Assembly (NCBI RefSeq): GCF_030285665.1
Contig: NZ_CP127295.1
Span: 1,798,001 to 1,862,000 of the forward strand
Reading direction: 5' to 3'
From: Amycolatopsis mongoliensis
GTDB lineage: Bacteria; Actinomycetota; Actinomycetes; Mycobacteriales; Pseudonocardiaceae
DNA length: 64,000 bases
This document shows positions 44,082 to 52,686 of the stretch, piece by piece. The first letter of the stretch is position 1. Every line of letters starts with the position of its first letter. The translations under genes and the position numbers were made by a program. The notes under the pieces were generated by a model, which was given only the letters and a program-made list of their open reading frames with translations, made no database searches and had not been told where the DNA came from.

Positions 44082-45431
44082 TTAGCGGTAGCCCTGCGAG
44101 AGCGGGGTGGCGAAGCCGTCGGCCACCGTCGCGGCCAGGTCCAGCAGGGCCAGGCGCGTGTCGCCGGACAGGCGGTCCAATTCGATCTCCGCGCCCTCTT
44201 CCAGGTGCGGGTCGAACGGCACCTTGCACACCGCCCGGACCTTCGCACCGAAGTGGGCCGAAAGCTTGTCGAGGTCGACCGAGCCGCCCTTGGGACGGAC
44301 CGAGTTGATCACCGCCACCGAGCGCTTCACGAGCTCGCCGTAGCCGTGGGCCTCGAGCCAGTCGAGCGTCGCCGAGGCGCTGCGGGCGCCGTCCACCGAG
44401 CCGGACGACACGACGACGAGCGCGTCCGCGACGTCCAGGACGCCCTTCATCGCCGAGTGCATCAGGCCGGTCCCGCAGTCGGTGAGCACGATGTTGTAGA
44501 AGTGCTCGAGCAGGTTGACCGTGCGCCGGTAGTCCTCCTCGGAGAAGGCCTCGGAAACGGCCGGGTCCTGCTCGCTCGCGAGGATTTCCAGCCGGCTGGC
44601 GCCCTGGGACGTGTAGGACCGGACGTCGCTGTAGCGCGTGATGCGGGCCGCGTCGCGCAGGAGGTGGCGGACCGTCGCCGTCGTCTCCAGCGGGAGCTTC
44701 TGCGACAGCGTGCCGCGGTCCGGGTTGGCGTCCACCGCCACCACACGGTCACCGCGCAGGGAGGCGAACGTCGCCCCGAGCGTCGTCGTCACCGTCGTCT
44801 TGCCGACGCCGCCCTTCAACGACAGCATCGCGATCTTGTAGCACCCGCGCAGCGGCTGGTTGACGCGCGCGATGAGGTCGCGGCGCTGCGTGTCCGCCGG
44901 GCTCTCGCCGGGGTTGATCAGCTTCCCGGAACCGACGTAGACGGCCTTGCGCCAGCCCGACTGCGGAGGCCGCTTGACCTGCTTGACCAGGTGCGCGGTC
45001 GACAGGTCGTGGCCGTGGCCCGGCTGCTGCGGCGCCGCGTGCCGGCCGCCGCCCTGGGGCTGCGGCAGCCCGGACGGCTGCTGCGGCGGGTACTGGGCCT
45101 GCGCCTGGGCGTACTGCGGCTGCAGCGGCGGGAGGTTCTGGTCGTAGCCGTACTGGGGCACCTGGTGCGGCCCCGACACGGCGGGGTTGGGCACCTGGTG
45201 CGGCCCCGACACGGCCGGGTTCGGCACCTGGTGGGGCCCGGACACCGCCGGGTTGGGCGGCGGGGCGACCGCCTGCGTCGGCTGCACGTCGAACGCGCCC
45301 GACGTCTCCGGGTGCGGGTGCGAGTCCGTCCGGTCGTCGGCGAACAGGCTTACCTCCGGCTGCTGCGGGGCAGCGGCCGGTTCAGCCTGTTCGGGGTGGC
45401 CAGGAGCCGATTCTTCACTGGGTCCGGTCAC
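44082..45431 (-). CDS. EspI-like MinD/ParA-type ATPase
   Basis: A 449-residue protein. The first 170 residues are Pro/Gln-rich and disordered, with three copies of an 11-residue repeat (PNPAVSGPHQV). The rest is a ParA/MinD-type ATPase: deviant Walker A LSLKGGVGKTTVTTTLG near residue 205, VVAVDANPDRGTL, and the DCGTG switch region. This layout matches EspI of mycobacterial ESX loci, which can hold back secretion when ATP is low. It could also be a general chromosome or polarity ATPase. The GTG start follows GGAGG. Together with the EspG/PPE cassette at 7.8-10.8 kb it makes a second type VII link in the window. Confidence 0.65.
   Translation of the reverse strand: MTGPSEESAPGHPEQAEPAAAPQQPEVSLFADDRTDSHPHPETSGAFDVQPTQAVAPPPNPAVSGPHQVPNPAVSGPHQVPNPAVSGPHQVPQYGYDQNLPPLQPQYAQAQAQYPPQQPSGLPQPQGGGRHAAPQQPGHGHDLSTAHLVKQVKRPPQSGWRKAVYVGSGKLINPGESPADTQRRDLIARVNQPLRGCYKIAMLSLKGGVGKTTVTTTLGATFASLRGDRVVAVDANPDRGTLSQKLPLETTATVRHLLRDAARITRYSDVRSYTSQGASRLEILASEQDPAVSEAFSEEDYRRTVNLLEHFYNIVLTDCGTGLMHSAMKGVLDVADALVVVSSGSVDGARSASATLDWLEAHGYGELVKRSVAVINSVRPKGGSVDLDKLSAHFGAKVRAVCKVPFDPHLEEGAEIELDRLSGDTRLALLDLAATVADGFATPLSQGYR
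45157..45255 (-). repeat. Three 33-bp in-frame repeats in the EspI-like gene
   Basis: Three head-to-tail copies (45157-45189, 45190-45222, 45223-45255) encode 11 residues each. The first two differ by two bases, while the third has three further silent changes. Copy number can change in frame. Confidence 0.9.
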
Positions 45432-45507
45432 CGGTGTAAACCTCCGCGCACTCCGCCCGACATCAATCCCCCTGATGACGACGGTAGTCGGCGTACCAGC
45501 GGGTTGC

Positions 45508-46476
45508 TCAGCCCACCCCGGCGTACGAGTGCAAGCCCGCCGTGACGAGGTTCACGAAGAACAGGTTGAAGATCATCGCGGCGAACCCGACGATGTTGAT
45601 CGCCGCGGCCCGGGCCCCGCGCCAGCCGGCGGTCGCCCGCGAGTGCAGGTAGGCCGCGTAGATCACCCAGGCGATGAACGCGACGGTCTCCTTGGGGTCC
45701 CAGCCCCAGAACCGGCCCCAGGCCGACTCGGCCCAGACCGCGCCGCAGAGCACGCCGAAGGTGAAGACCGGGAAGGCGAAGATCGTCGTCCGGTAGGCGA
45801 TCCGGTCGAGGACGTCGGCCGCGGGCAGCTTCGAGGCGAACCGGGCGAACTTCGTCTCGTCCTTCTCGTACGCCGCCCGGAAGAGGTAGAGCACGCTGGC
45901 GACACCGGGAACGAGGAACACGCCGGAGCCGATGATGGCCGCCGAGACGTGGATGACCAGCCAGTACGACTGCAGCGCGGGCTGCACCGGCGCCGCGGTC
46001 GTGTACAGCAGCGTGCCGTTGATGAACATCAGGATCACGACGGGCAGCAGCAGGAAGCCGGTGAGGTGCCGGACCGGGAACTTCGACATGACGACGATCC
46101 AGGTGACCACCGTGATGAAGGTGACCGCCATGCCGTACTCGTACATGTTGCCCCACGGCGCGCGGTGCACGGCGAGCCCGCGCAGCACGATCGCCGACAG
46201 CTGCAGCAGCGCGCCGAGCACGAGCAGCGAGGCGCCCATCTTGCCGATCCGCTCGGGGCGGCCGGCCGCACGCTGCGCGACCCGGGCCTCTTCGATCGGC
46301 GGGCCGCCGGCACCGACGAGCTCACGCGCCCGCAGCTTGGCCCGCTCGGTGGCGAGCCGGCCCTTGGCGCCGAAGCCCTGCTCGATCAGCGTCATCATCA
46401 GCGCGACGACGTAGATCGCGGCGGCGGTGGTGTAGAGCCAGTCGCTGTAGGTGGACAGCGTCTCGTTGATCGGCAT
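45508..46476 (-). CDS. ccsB: Cytochrome c biogenesis protein CcsB (ResC-type)
   Basis: Membrane protein of 322 residues with about eight helices. It carries the haem-handling signature WGRFWGWDPKETVAF near residue 255, with conserved histidines in flanking loops (HVSAAIIGSG, YLHSRATAGW). With ResB it forms the system II synthase that carries haem across the membrane and attaches it to c-type apocytochromes. It starts 3 bp after resB on the same strand. Confidence 0.93.
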   Translation of the reverse strand: MPINETLSTYSDWLYTTAAAIYVVALMMTLIEQGFGAKGRLATERAKLRARELVGAGGPPIEEARVAQRAAGRPERIGKMGASLLVLGALLQLSAIVLRGLAVHRAPWGNMYEYGMAVTFITVVTWIVVMSKFPVRHLTGFLLLPVVILMFINGTLLYTTAAPVQPALQSYWLVIHVSAAIIGSGVFLVPGVASVLYLFRAAYEKDETKFARFASKLPAADVLDRIAYRTTIFAFPVFTFGVLCGAVWAESAWGRFWGWDPKETVAFIAWVIYAAYLHSRATAGWRGARAAAINIVGFAAMIFNLFFVNLVTAGLHSYAGVG

Positions 46477-46479
46477 GCC

Positions 46480-48075
46480 TCAGCCCTTCTGACCACTGAT
46501 CAGGCGTTCACTGATCCGGTGGAACTCTTCGCCGTACCCGGCCTGGTCGGTGCGGGCCAGTCCGGCGACCTCGATCACGGTACCCGGGTCGTCCTCGGTA
46601 CCCGGCCTCACCCGCACCCACAGCCTCCGGCGCTTGACCAGCAGGGACGCGCCGAGGCCGAGGAACATCGCGATCGCGAAACCGAGCACGAACCCCTGCG
46701 TCGGGTCGTGGGAGACCTGCAGGGAGACCCAGTGGTTGACGCCGTCGAAGCGGACCTTCGTGCCGTCGTCGAGCTTGATCTCCTGGCCGACCTTGAGGTT
46801 CTCGCGGGCGACCTTCTTCAGCCTGCCGTCGTCCACGAGCGACTGGTCGATCTCGAACACCGACTGGCCGCGCCCGGCGTCCAGGCCGAGGTCGCCGCGC
46901 ATGATGTCGACGGCGACGGCGGGGTCCTTCAGCTCCGGCGCCGACGACGTCAGGACGTTGCCGTGCAGGAACGACGTCGGCGCGAACAGCCCGGTGATGG
47001 CGAGCTGGCGGGTCCGCCGCTGCACCTCGTCGGTGATGCCGGGCTGGTCGAACTTCGTCGCGCCCTCGGCGAGCATCGTGGTCGGGTCGACCGTGCGCCA
47101 CTGGGTGTTCTGGGTGCGCTTGGTGCCGTCCGGGAAGGTCACCGTGAACTGCGGCGAGTAGCCCTGGCCGAGCAGGTAGACGCGGTCGCCGGCGGTGCGC
47201 AGCGGCGAGTTGACCTCGAGGCCGTACGGGCGCCAGGTGTTCGTGTCGAGGTCTCCGCCGGACTGGTACTGGATGTTCGCGTGGTAGTACTCCGGCTCGC
47301 CGGCCGGGGTGTACCGCACGGTGAAGTCGTTGACCTTCACGCAGAACGGGTCGAGGTCGGTGCCGTCGACGCGCAGGCCCGCGTTGAAGGAGTCGTAGTT
47401 GTAGATGCCGGAGTTGCAGAAGCTGTCGCCGTCGGCCTGGACGATGACCTGGCCTTCGTACCCGTACAGCTTGCCCAGCGCGAAGAACACGATCAGGCCG
47501 AGCATGCTGAAGTGGAAGAGCAGGTTGCCGGTCTCGCGCAGGAACCCGCGTTCGGCGGAGATCGTGCGGACGCCGTCGGCTTCTTCGCGCTCGACGCGCC
47601 GCCAGCCGGACAGGTGCTTGTGGACGGCGGCGATCTCGGCGCCGACGTCGGACTTGCCGCGGCCGAGCCGGTAGTGCGGCATCCGCGCGAGGTTGCGCGG
47701 GGTCAGCACCGGCTTGGCGCGCATCGCCTTGACGTAGTCGAAGCTGCGCGGGGTCAGGCAGCCGACGAGCGAGATCATCAGCAGCAGGTAGATGGCCGAA
47801 AACCAGATGCTGGAGTAGACGTCGTAGAACTCGAGCTTGTCGAGCAGGGTGCCCCACCAGCCGTGGGCGGTGATGTACTCGTCGACCTTGGGGGCGTTGA
47901 GCTTCCGCTGCGGCAGGAGCGCGCCGGGCAGGGCGGCGAGGGCGAGCAGGAACAGCAGGACGAGCGCGGTGCGCATCGACGTCAGGCCGCGCCAGGTGTT
48001 GCGCACGAAGGCGAAGGTGCGCTTGGCGGGCGTCGGGCCCTTGGGGGCCGCGGGCGGGGCCTCGGTGGTCGTCAC
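46480..48075 (-). CDS. resB: Cytochrome c biogenesis protein ResB
   Basis: Partner of CcsB in system II, 531 residues. It has the N-terminal helices with SMRTALVLLFLLALAALPGALLPQR, SIWFSAIYLLLMISLVGCLTPRSF and GFLRETGNLLFHFSMLGLIVFF. A large extracytoplasmic domain follows, and a last helix (GFVLGFAIAMFLGLGASLLVKRRRLWVRV). I chose the GTG at 48075 because it overlaps the ccdA stop (GTGA); the frame continues upstream only as a shadow. Confidence 0.93.
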   Translation of the reverse strand: MTTTEAPPAAPKGPTPAKRTFAFVRNTWRGLTSMRTALVLLFLLALAALPGALLPQRKLNAPKVDEYITAHGWWGTLLDKLEFYDVYSSIWFSAIYLLLMISLVGCLTPRSFDYVKAMRAKPVLTPRNLARMPHYRLGRGKSDVGAEIAAVHKHLSGWRRVEREEADGVRTISAERGFLRETGNLLFHFSMLGLIVFFALGKLYGYEGQVIVQADGDSFCNSGIYNYDSFNAGLRVDGTDLDPFCVKVNDFTVRYTPAGEPEYYHANIQYQSGGDLDTNTWRPYGLEVNSPLRTAGDRVYLLGQGYSPQFTVTFPDGTKRTQNTQWRTVDPTTMLAEGATKFDQPGITDEVQRRTRQLAITGLFAPTSFLHGNVLTSSAPELKDPAVAVDIMRGDLGLDAGRGQSVFEIDQSLVDDGRLKKVARENLKVGQEIKLDDGTKVRFDGVNHWVSLQVSHDPTQGFVLGFAIAMFLGLGASLLVKRRRLWVRVRPGTEDDPGTVIEVAGLARTDQAGYGEEFHRISERLISGQKG

Positions 48076-48845
48076 AGCGGCAGCTCCAGGGTGCCCGTGA
48101 GCTCGTTGCGGAGGAAGCCCATCAGGTCTCCCCAGACGCCGGTGACCAGCAGGATCCCGACGACCATCAGCAGTGCGCCGCCGAAGATCTGCACCTGGCG
48201 GCCGTGCCGACGCACCCAGTCGGTGGCCCGGACGGCCCAGCGAGCGCCGAGTGCGATGAGCAGGAACGGCACCCCGAGGCCGAGGCAGTAGACGGCGATC
48301 AGCAGGTAGCCGCGGGCCGCGGCGCCGCCGGTCGCGCTGGCCAGCGACATGACGGCGGAGAGTGTCGGGCCGATGCAGGGCGTCCAGCCGAGGCCGAAGA
48401 CCGCGCCGAGCAGCGGCGCGCCCCAGACGCCCCCGCCCGGGACGCGGTGAGAGCGGACCTCGCGCTGCAGGCCGGGGATCCAGCCGAGGAACACCAGCGC
48501 CATGGCGATGGTCAGGACGCCGCCGATCCGCTGGAGGAGGCTCTGGTTGAGGGTGAGCGTGTCGGCCAGCCAGACGAGGGTGCCCAGCGTGGCGACGAAG
48601 ACGACGGTGAACCCGAGCACGAACAGCAGCGCGGCGCCGAGAACGGCCCAGCGGCCCTTCTTGCGGTCCTCGTCGGCGCTGACGGCGGGCGCGTCCGCGC
48701 CGACGAGCGCGGCGAGGTACGCGAGGTACCCCGGCACGAGCGGAACGACGCACGGCGAGGCGAAGGAGATCGTTCCGGCCAGCAGCGCGACGCCCGCGGC
48801 GAGCAGCAGCGGTCCGGAGATCGCCAGCTCGGTCACGGAGTTCAC
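48072..48845 (-). CDS. ccdA: Cytochrome c biogenesis protein CcdA
   Basis: Thiol-reducing membrane protein of 257 residues and six helices. It has the two family cysteines, in GTISFASPCVVPLVPGYL (helix 1) and GLGWTPCIGPTLSAVMSLA (helix 4). CcdA passes electrons from cytosolic thioredoxin to the extracytoplasmic thioredoxin-like protein (the TlpA/ResA-type product encoded at 49.7 kb), which keeps apocytochrome cysteines reduced. It starts with GTG and its stop overlaps resB. Confidence 0.95.
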   Translation of the reverse strand: MNSVTELAISGPLLLAAGVALLAGTISFASPCVVPLVPGYLAYLAALVGADAPAVSADEDRKKGRWAVLGAALLFVLGFTVVFVATLGTLVWLADTLTLNQSLLQRIGGVLTIAMALVFLGWIPGLQREVRSHRVPGGGVWGAPLLGAVFGLGWTPCIGPTLSAVMSLASATGGAAARGYLLIAVYCLGLGVPFLLIALGARWAVRATDWVRRHGRQVQIFGGALLMVVGILLVTGVWGDLMGFLRNELTGTLELPL

Positions 48846-48957
48846 CCCGTTGAGGGTAGGCAGTGAGGTCCCGGTGAGAACGCCGGGGCCGCTTCACAGG
48901 ACCTACGCCACAGCAGATCAGGACCTTGGTCCCGCCCGTCCGCTCACACCGGAGCGC

Positions 48958-48999
48958 CCCAATGTGGCGGTGGTTGCGTCCCACGCACCCAATGTGGCG
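48958..48999 (+). repeat. Direct repeat CCCAATGTGGCG, two copies, 30-bp period
   Basis: The 12-mer is identical at 48958-48969 and 48988-48999. It lies about 115-150 bp upstream of ccdA (opposite strand). It could be a pair of binding sites on the same helix face (about three turns apart) or a copy of a dispersed repeat. Confidence 0.5.
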
Positions 49000-49069
49000 T
49001 TCGCCGGCTGCCAACGGACAGCCCGTGAGCGTCCGGCCTGTCAGGCCTTCAGGCGTTGCGTCCCTGCAG

Positions 49070-49188
49070 TTGTCCACAGCGCGCCGCGAATGTGGACAGC
49101 TCCGGCGCGGAGCCGGCTGTCAGCGGGGTTTGTCGCACCTCGCCGATAGACTGGACAAGGGCACGCCCCCCAGGGATGGGTGGGGGCG
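49070..49188. repeat. Intergenic element B with DnaA-box-like 9-mers
   Basis: Second copy of the element at 33411-33519. TTGTCCACA is at 49070-49078. The second 9-mer, CTGTCCACA, is here on the minus strand (49091-49099). The shared block runs from CGCCGATA (49141) through GGGCACGCCCCCCAGGG. It ends in a short hairpin CGCCCCC/GGGGGCG (49164-49170, 49182-49188). Confidence 0.6.
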
Positions 49189-49203
49189 CCGGGGCGCCGT
49201 CGA

Positions 49204-49569
49204 TCAGAAGTGCACCTCGACGCACGGCCGGCCGCGCAGGGCGTGGCCGGCGCCGGTCTGCTCCCAGCCTTCGACGCACAGCACCGAGCCGTTCGGCAGG
49301 TCACGCCCCGGGTAGATCCTGTACCCGGAGAAGCCCCAGGTCTGCGTCGGGCTGTTGACGTCGATGCCGCCGCCGTAGATGTGGAAGTGGCCGTAGAAGC
49401 TGTCCCCCGGCTTGGTGTGGGCCTGGATCATGTCGACCCGCAGCCCGCTCCCGTCCACCTCGATGCAGCTCCGGTCGTTGCAGCCGCCCGCGGACGCGAG
49501 CGCGGGCGTCGCCACCGCGGTGGTGGCGGCCGCCGCGATCAGTGCGGCGGCCGCGATCTTCTTCAGCAT
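49204..49569 (-). CDS. Small secreted protein of unknown function
   Basis: A 121-residue precursor. The signal peptide (MLKKIAAAALIAAAATTAVATPALAS) is cleaved near ALA-SA. The mature part of about 95 residues has four cysteines (GGCNDRSC, VLCVEG, RPCVEV) and a Gly/Tyr/His-rich centre (FYGHFHIYGGG). The paired CxxxxC-I-E-V and C-V-E-V look like two short beta modules held by disulfides. GGGGAGGAAC precedes the ATG. It lies within the conserved hemL-to-ccsB run, between the TlpA-like gene and ccdA, where other actinobacteria have no gene. Confidence 0.65.
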   Translation of the reverse strand: MLKKIAAAALIAAAATTAVATPALASAGGCNDRSCIEVDGSGLRVDMIQAHTKPGDSFYGHFHIYGGGIDVNSPTQTWGFSGYRIYPGRDLPNGSVLCVEGWEQTGAGHALRGRPCVEVHF

Positions 49570-49658
49570 GGTTCCTCCCCATGGTCGAGCGAAACGATCA
49601 TGGGCAAACCTAGCCGAAAACTGCGCAAGCCGGTAAAAATCCGGCAAAAGCCCTTCGA

Positions 49659-50228
49659 TCAGGCTTCCTTCTCCAGGCTCTGCGTCACCGGGAGGAGGTC
49701 CTGGGCCAGCACCTGCCGCAGGAAGACCGCCGCCACGCGGTGCTGTTTGTCCAGGACGATCGTCGACGGGATGATGTTGCGCGGGTAGCCGCTCAGCTTG
49801 AGCAGCACCCGGCCGTCCGGGTCGTAGATCGACGGGTACGTCAGCTGCCGGTCCCGGACGAAGTCCTGCGCCACGTCGCGCGCCGGGTCGCGGACGTCGA
49901 TGCCCACCACCTGGACCTCCGGTGCCTGCTTCGCCAGCGACTCCAGCTCCGGGACCTCCGTGCGGCACGGCCCGCACCACTGGCCCCACAGGTTGAGCAC
50001 GACGACCTTGCCGGGGAAGTCCGCCAGCGACAGCTGCTTGCCCTCGTTCATCAGGTCGTCGCCGGCCAGCACCGGCGCCGTCTGGCGCTGGGCGAGGTCG
50101 TAGGTGATGTCGACCTTGCCGCCCGGGGAGACGAAGCTGAAGCTGCTCCCCTGCACCACCGCGTCCTTGCCGCTGCTGCACCCGGCGAGCGCCAGCACCG
50201 CGACGACCCCGACGACCAGCCGTTTCAT
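49659..50228 (-). CDS. TlpA/ResA-like thiol-disulfide oxidoreductase lipoprotein
   Basis: A 189-residue lipoprotein with lipobox LALAGC (Cys17) and a thioredoxin fold with the active site GQWCGPCRTEVPEL near residue 84. The TlpA insert VQVVGIDVRDPARDVAQDFV and a cis-proline loop (IIPSTIVLD) follow. It would receive electrons from CcdA and reduce the CxxCH cysteines of apocytochromes c outside the membrane. The ATG overlaps the end of the upstream phosphoglycerate mutase gene (ATGA). Confidence 0.9.
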   Translation of the reverse strand: MKRLVVGVVAVLALAGCSSGKDAVVQGSSFSFVSPGGKVDITYDLAQRQTAPVLAGDDLMNEGKQLSLADFPGKVVVLNLWGQWCGPCRTEVPELESLAKQAPEVQVVGIDVRDPARDVAQDFVRDRQLTYPSIYDPDGRVLLKLSGYPRNIIPSTIVLDKQHRVAAVFLRQVLAQDLLPVTQSLEKEA

Positions 50229-50851
50229 GCCCCGGTCACCTTCGGATCGGTGGTGCCGGCGGGCTCGCTGTAGACGATCTCGCGCAGTTCGCCGCCGTCG
50301 AAGACGAGGCTGGTCAGCGACGCCAGCGAGCACTGGCGGCGCCGCGGGTCGTGCCACAGCTTCTTGCCCTCGAGGAACCGCCGCAGCGTCCAGATCGGCA
50401 GCTGGTGCGACACGCAGAGCGCCTCGTGGCCGTCGGCCGCCTCCCGCGCCCGGTGGACCGCGCCGAGCATCCGGTGCGCGATCTCGAGGTAGGGCTCGCC
50501 CCACGACGGCTTGAACGGGTTGATCAGCTTGGGCCAGTGGCGAGGCTCCCGCAGCGCGCCGTCGCCGACCGCGACGTGCAGGCCCTCGAACTGGTTGCCG
50601 GCTTCGATCAGGCTCTCGTCGGTCGCGATGTCGAGCCGGTGCGCCGCGGCGATCGGGCCCGCCGTCTCCTGCGCGCGCTGCAGCGGCGACGCGACGACGT
50701 GCACGAGGTCGTGGCCGGCGACGGCCTCGGCGACCGTCAGCGCCTGCCGCTGCCCGCGCTCGGACAGCCGGTAGCCGGGCAGCCGGCCGTAGAGGATCTT
50801 CTCGGGGTTGTGCACTTCGCCGTGCCGCAGCAGGTGGACGACGGTGGTCAC
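50225..50851 (-). CDS. Histidine phosphatase (phosphoglycerate-mutase-like) family protein
   Basis: A 208-residue protein with the phosphohistidine motif LLRHGEV at residues 7-13, the second arginine in [22 protein letters not shown], and the second catalytic histidine in [11 protein letters not shown]. In mycobacteria the orthologue (Rv0525) occupies the same place between hemL and the thioredoxin gene. The substrate is not known; the link with cytochrome genes is by position only. The GTG overlaps the hemL stop. Confidence 0.85.
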   Translation of the reverse strand: MTTVVHLLRHGEVHNPEKILYGRLPGYRLSERGQRQALTVAEAVAGHDLVHVVASPLQRAQETAGPIAAAHRLDIATDESLIEAGNQFEGLHVAVGDGALREPRHWPKLINPFKPSWGEPYLEIAHRMLGAVHRAREAADGHEALCVSHQLPIWTLRRFLEGKKLWHDPRRRQCSLASLTSLVFDGGELREIVYSEPAGTTDPKVTGA

Positions 50852-52149
50852 TTGACCGCCTCCGCCGCCGCGCGAGCCGCCGCCGGCAGGGCCGCTTCGA
50901 TCACCGAGAACGCTTCGTCGTCCATCGCCGCGTTGACGAACCAGGCCTCGTACGCGCTCGGCGGCCCGTACACACCCGCGTCGAGCAACGCGTGGAAGAA
51001 CGCCGGGTACCGCCACGTCTCGGACGCCTGTGCGCCCGCGTAGTCGCGCACCGGCTGGTCCCCGAAGAACACGCTGACCAGGTTGCCCGCGTACTGGACG
51101 TGGTTCGCGACGCCGGCGGCGCTCAGCTCGCGGCGGAAGAGGTCGCCGAGGCGCTTCGCGTTCGCGTCGAGCGCCGCGTACACGGCGTGGTCGGCCGCGC
51201 GCAGCGTCGCGAGGCCCGCGGCCACCGCGACGGGGTTCCCGGAGAGCGTCCCGGCCTGGTAGACCGGCCCGCCCGGGGCGAGCTTGGCCATCACGTCGGC
51301 GCGGCCGCCGAACGCCGCCGCCGGCAGGCCGCCGGACATCACCTTGCCGAACGTGTAGAGGTCGCCGGCCACGCCTTCGAGGCCGAACCAGCCCGCGCGC
51401 GAGACGCGGAACCCGGTCATCACCTCGTCCATGACGAGCAGCGCGCCGTGCTCGTGGGCCAGGTCACGCAGGCCGGCGTTGAAGCCCTCGTCCGGCGCGA
51501 TCGCACCCATGTTGCCGGCCGCGGCCTCGGTGATCACCGCGGCGATCTCGCCCGGATTGTCCACAAAGGACTTCCGGACGGCGTCGAGGTCGTTGTAGGG
51601 CAGCACGATCGTGTCCGCGGCCTGCGCGCCGGTGACGCCCGGCGACGTCGGCAGCCCGAGCGTCGCGACGCCGGAGCCGGCCTGCGCGAGCAGCGCGTCG
51701 ACGTGACCGTGGTAACACCCGGCGAACTTCACGATCTTCGACCGGCCGGTGAACCCGCGGGCCAGCCGGATCGCGCTCATCGTCGCCTCGGTGCCGGAGT
51801 TGACCAGCCGGACCTGCTCGACGGGCTCGACCCGGCCGATGATCTCCTCGGCCAGCTCGACCTCGCCGATCGTCGGCGTGCCGAACGACAGCCCGGACGA
51901 CGCCGCCGCGCGTGCCGCCTCGACGACCGCCGGGTGCGCGTGCCCCAGGATCATCGGCCCCCAGGAGGACACCAGGTCGACGTAGCGGTTGCCGTCGGCG
52001 TCCCACAGGTGCGGGCCCTCGCCGCGGACCATGAACCGCGGGGTGCCGCCGACCGAGTTGAACGCCCGGACCGGCGAGTTCACCCCGCCCGGGACGGCCG
52101 CCTTCGCGCGTTCGAACCATGCCTTGGACTGCTCGGTTCCAGTGCTCAC
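50848..52149 (-). CDS. hemL: Glutamate-1-semialdehyde 2,1-aminomutase (HemL)
   Basis: PLP enzyme of 433 residues that makes 5-aminolevulinate in the C5 pathway, after HemA. It starts with [18 protein letters not shown], has [36 protein letters not shown] and the PLP lysine in [18 protein letters not shown] near residue 268. GTG start. First gene of the hemL - mutase-like - TlpA chain, all linked by four-base overlaps. Divergent from tspO with 60 bp between. Confidence 0.96.
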   Translation of the reverse strand: MSTGTEQSKAWFERAKAAVPGGVNSPVRAFNSVGGTPRFMVRGEGPHLWDADGNRYVDLVSSWGPMILGHAHPAVVEAARAAASSGLSFGTPTIGEVELAEEIIGRVEPVEQVRLVNSGTEATMSAIRLARGFTGRSKIVKFAGCYHGHVDALLAQAGSGVATLGLPTSPGVTGAQAADTIVLPYNDLDAVRKSFVDNPGEIAAVITEAAAGNMGAIAPDEGFNAGLRDLAHEHGALLVMDEVMTGFRVSRAGWFGLEGVAGDLYTFGKVMSGGLPAAAFGGRADVMAKLAPGGPVYQAGTLSGNPVAVAAGLATLRAADHAVYAALDANAKRLGDLFRRELSAAGVANHVQYAGNLVSVFFGDQPVRDYAGAQASETWRYPAFFHALLDAGVYGPPSAYEAWFVNAAMDDEAFSVIEAALPAAARAAAEAVK

Positions 52150-52209
52150 CTGCCCAGTCTCCCAAACCCCCCTAAGATGGCCGGACGCCGCCCGGGAGGG
52201 GAACAGCCG

Positions 52210-52686
52210 GTGACCGATCGTGTGTCACAGCGCAACCCGTGGCTGGTGCTGGCCTGCTTCCTCGGCGTCGTCGCCGTGGTGGCCGTGGTCGGCGCCCTGG
52301 CCGCGGCGTCGGCGAAGGACGTCTACGCGCGGCTCGAGCTGCCGCTGTGGGCTCCGCCCTCGTCCCTGTTCGGTCCGGTGTGGACAGTTCTGTACGTCCT
52401 GATCGCGGTGTCCGGCTGGCTGTACTGGCGCACGGACGGCGAAACCCGGGGCTTCGCCGCGTACGGCATCGGTCTGCTGGCCAATCTGCTGTGGACCCCG
52501 CTGTTCTTCGAGGGCGGCGCGGCGCAGGCGGCGCTGGTCGACATCCTCGTGCTGGACGTCGTCGTGGTCGTCACAATCGTCCTGTTCGCCCGCCGCTCGA
52601 AGGCCGCCGCCGCGCTGCTGGTGCCCTACCTCGCGTGGATCCTCTACGCGACGGCCCTCAACACCGCGATCGTCACGCTCAACTAG
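52210..52686 (+). CDS. tspO: TspO/MBR family protein
   Basis: A 158-residue protein with five membrane helices. It has the family features [30 protein letters not shown] (WxPP-x-FGPVWT-LY) and NLLWTPLFF, with [15 protein letters not shown] at the end. TspO proteins bind porphyrins and cholesterol-like ligands and are linked to tetrapyrrole and stress responses. It sits among haem genes. The GTG start follows GGGAGGGGAA. A TAAGAT hexamer at 52173-52178 may be its -10 box. Its stop shares CTAG with the convergent frameshifted gene. Confidence 0.9.
   Translation: MTDRVSQRNPWLVLACFLGVVAVVAVVGALAAASAKDVYARLELPLWAPPSSLFGPVWTVLYVLIAVSGWLYWRTDGETRGFAAYGIGLLANLLWTPLFFEGGAAQAALVDILVLDVVVVVTIVLFARRSKAAAALLVPYLAWILYATALNTAIVTLN

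Larger units (their letters stand above)
48846..49203. other. Non-coding gap with repeats between ccdA and a small secreted gene
   Basis: No gene is supported. The gap holds two direct copies of CCCAATGTGGCG (48958-48969 and 48988-48999, 30-bp period) and repeat element B (49070-49188) with DnaA-box-like 9-mers. The ccdA promoter would lie at its left end (about 48850-48920), but I see no clear boxes. Confidence 0.6.

Noticed and set aside
45157..45255. Possible CRISPR or mobile repeat
   Set aside because: The 33-bp units are contiguous and encode an in-frame peptide repeat in the EspI-like gene.
45187..48291. Plus-strand ORF of over 1000 codons opposite ccsB and resB
   Set aside because: Shadow frame kept open by GC bias; no recognisable fold, and the minus-strand genes are certain.
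49570..50181. Upstream extension of the small secreted gene frame into the TlpA-like gene
   Set aside because: The signal peptide and ribosome binding site fix the start at 49569; the rest is a shadow of the thioredoxin gene.
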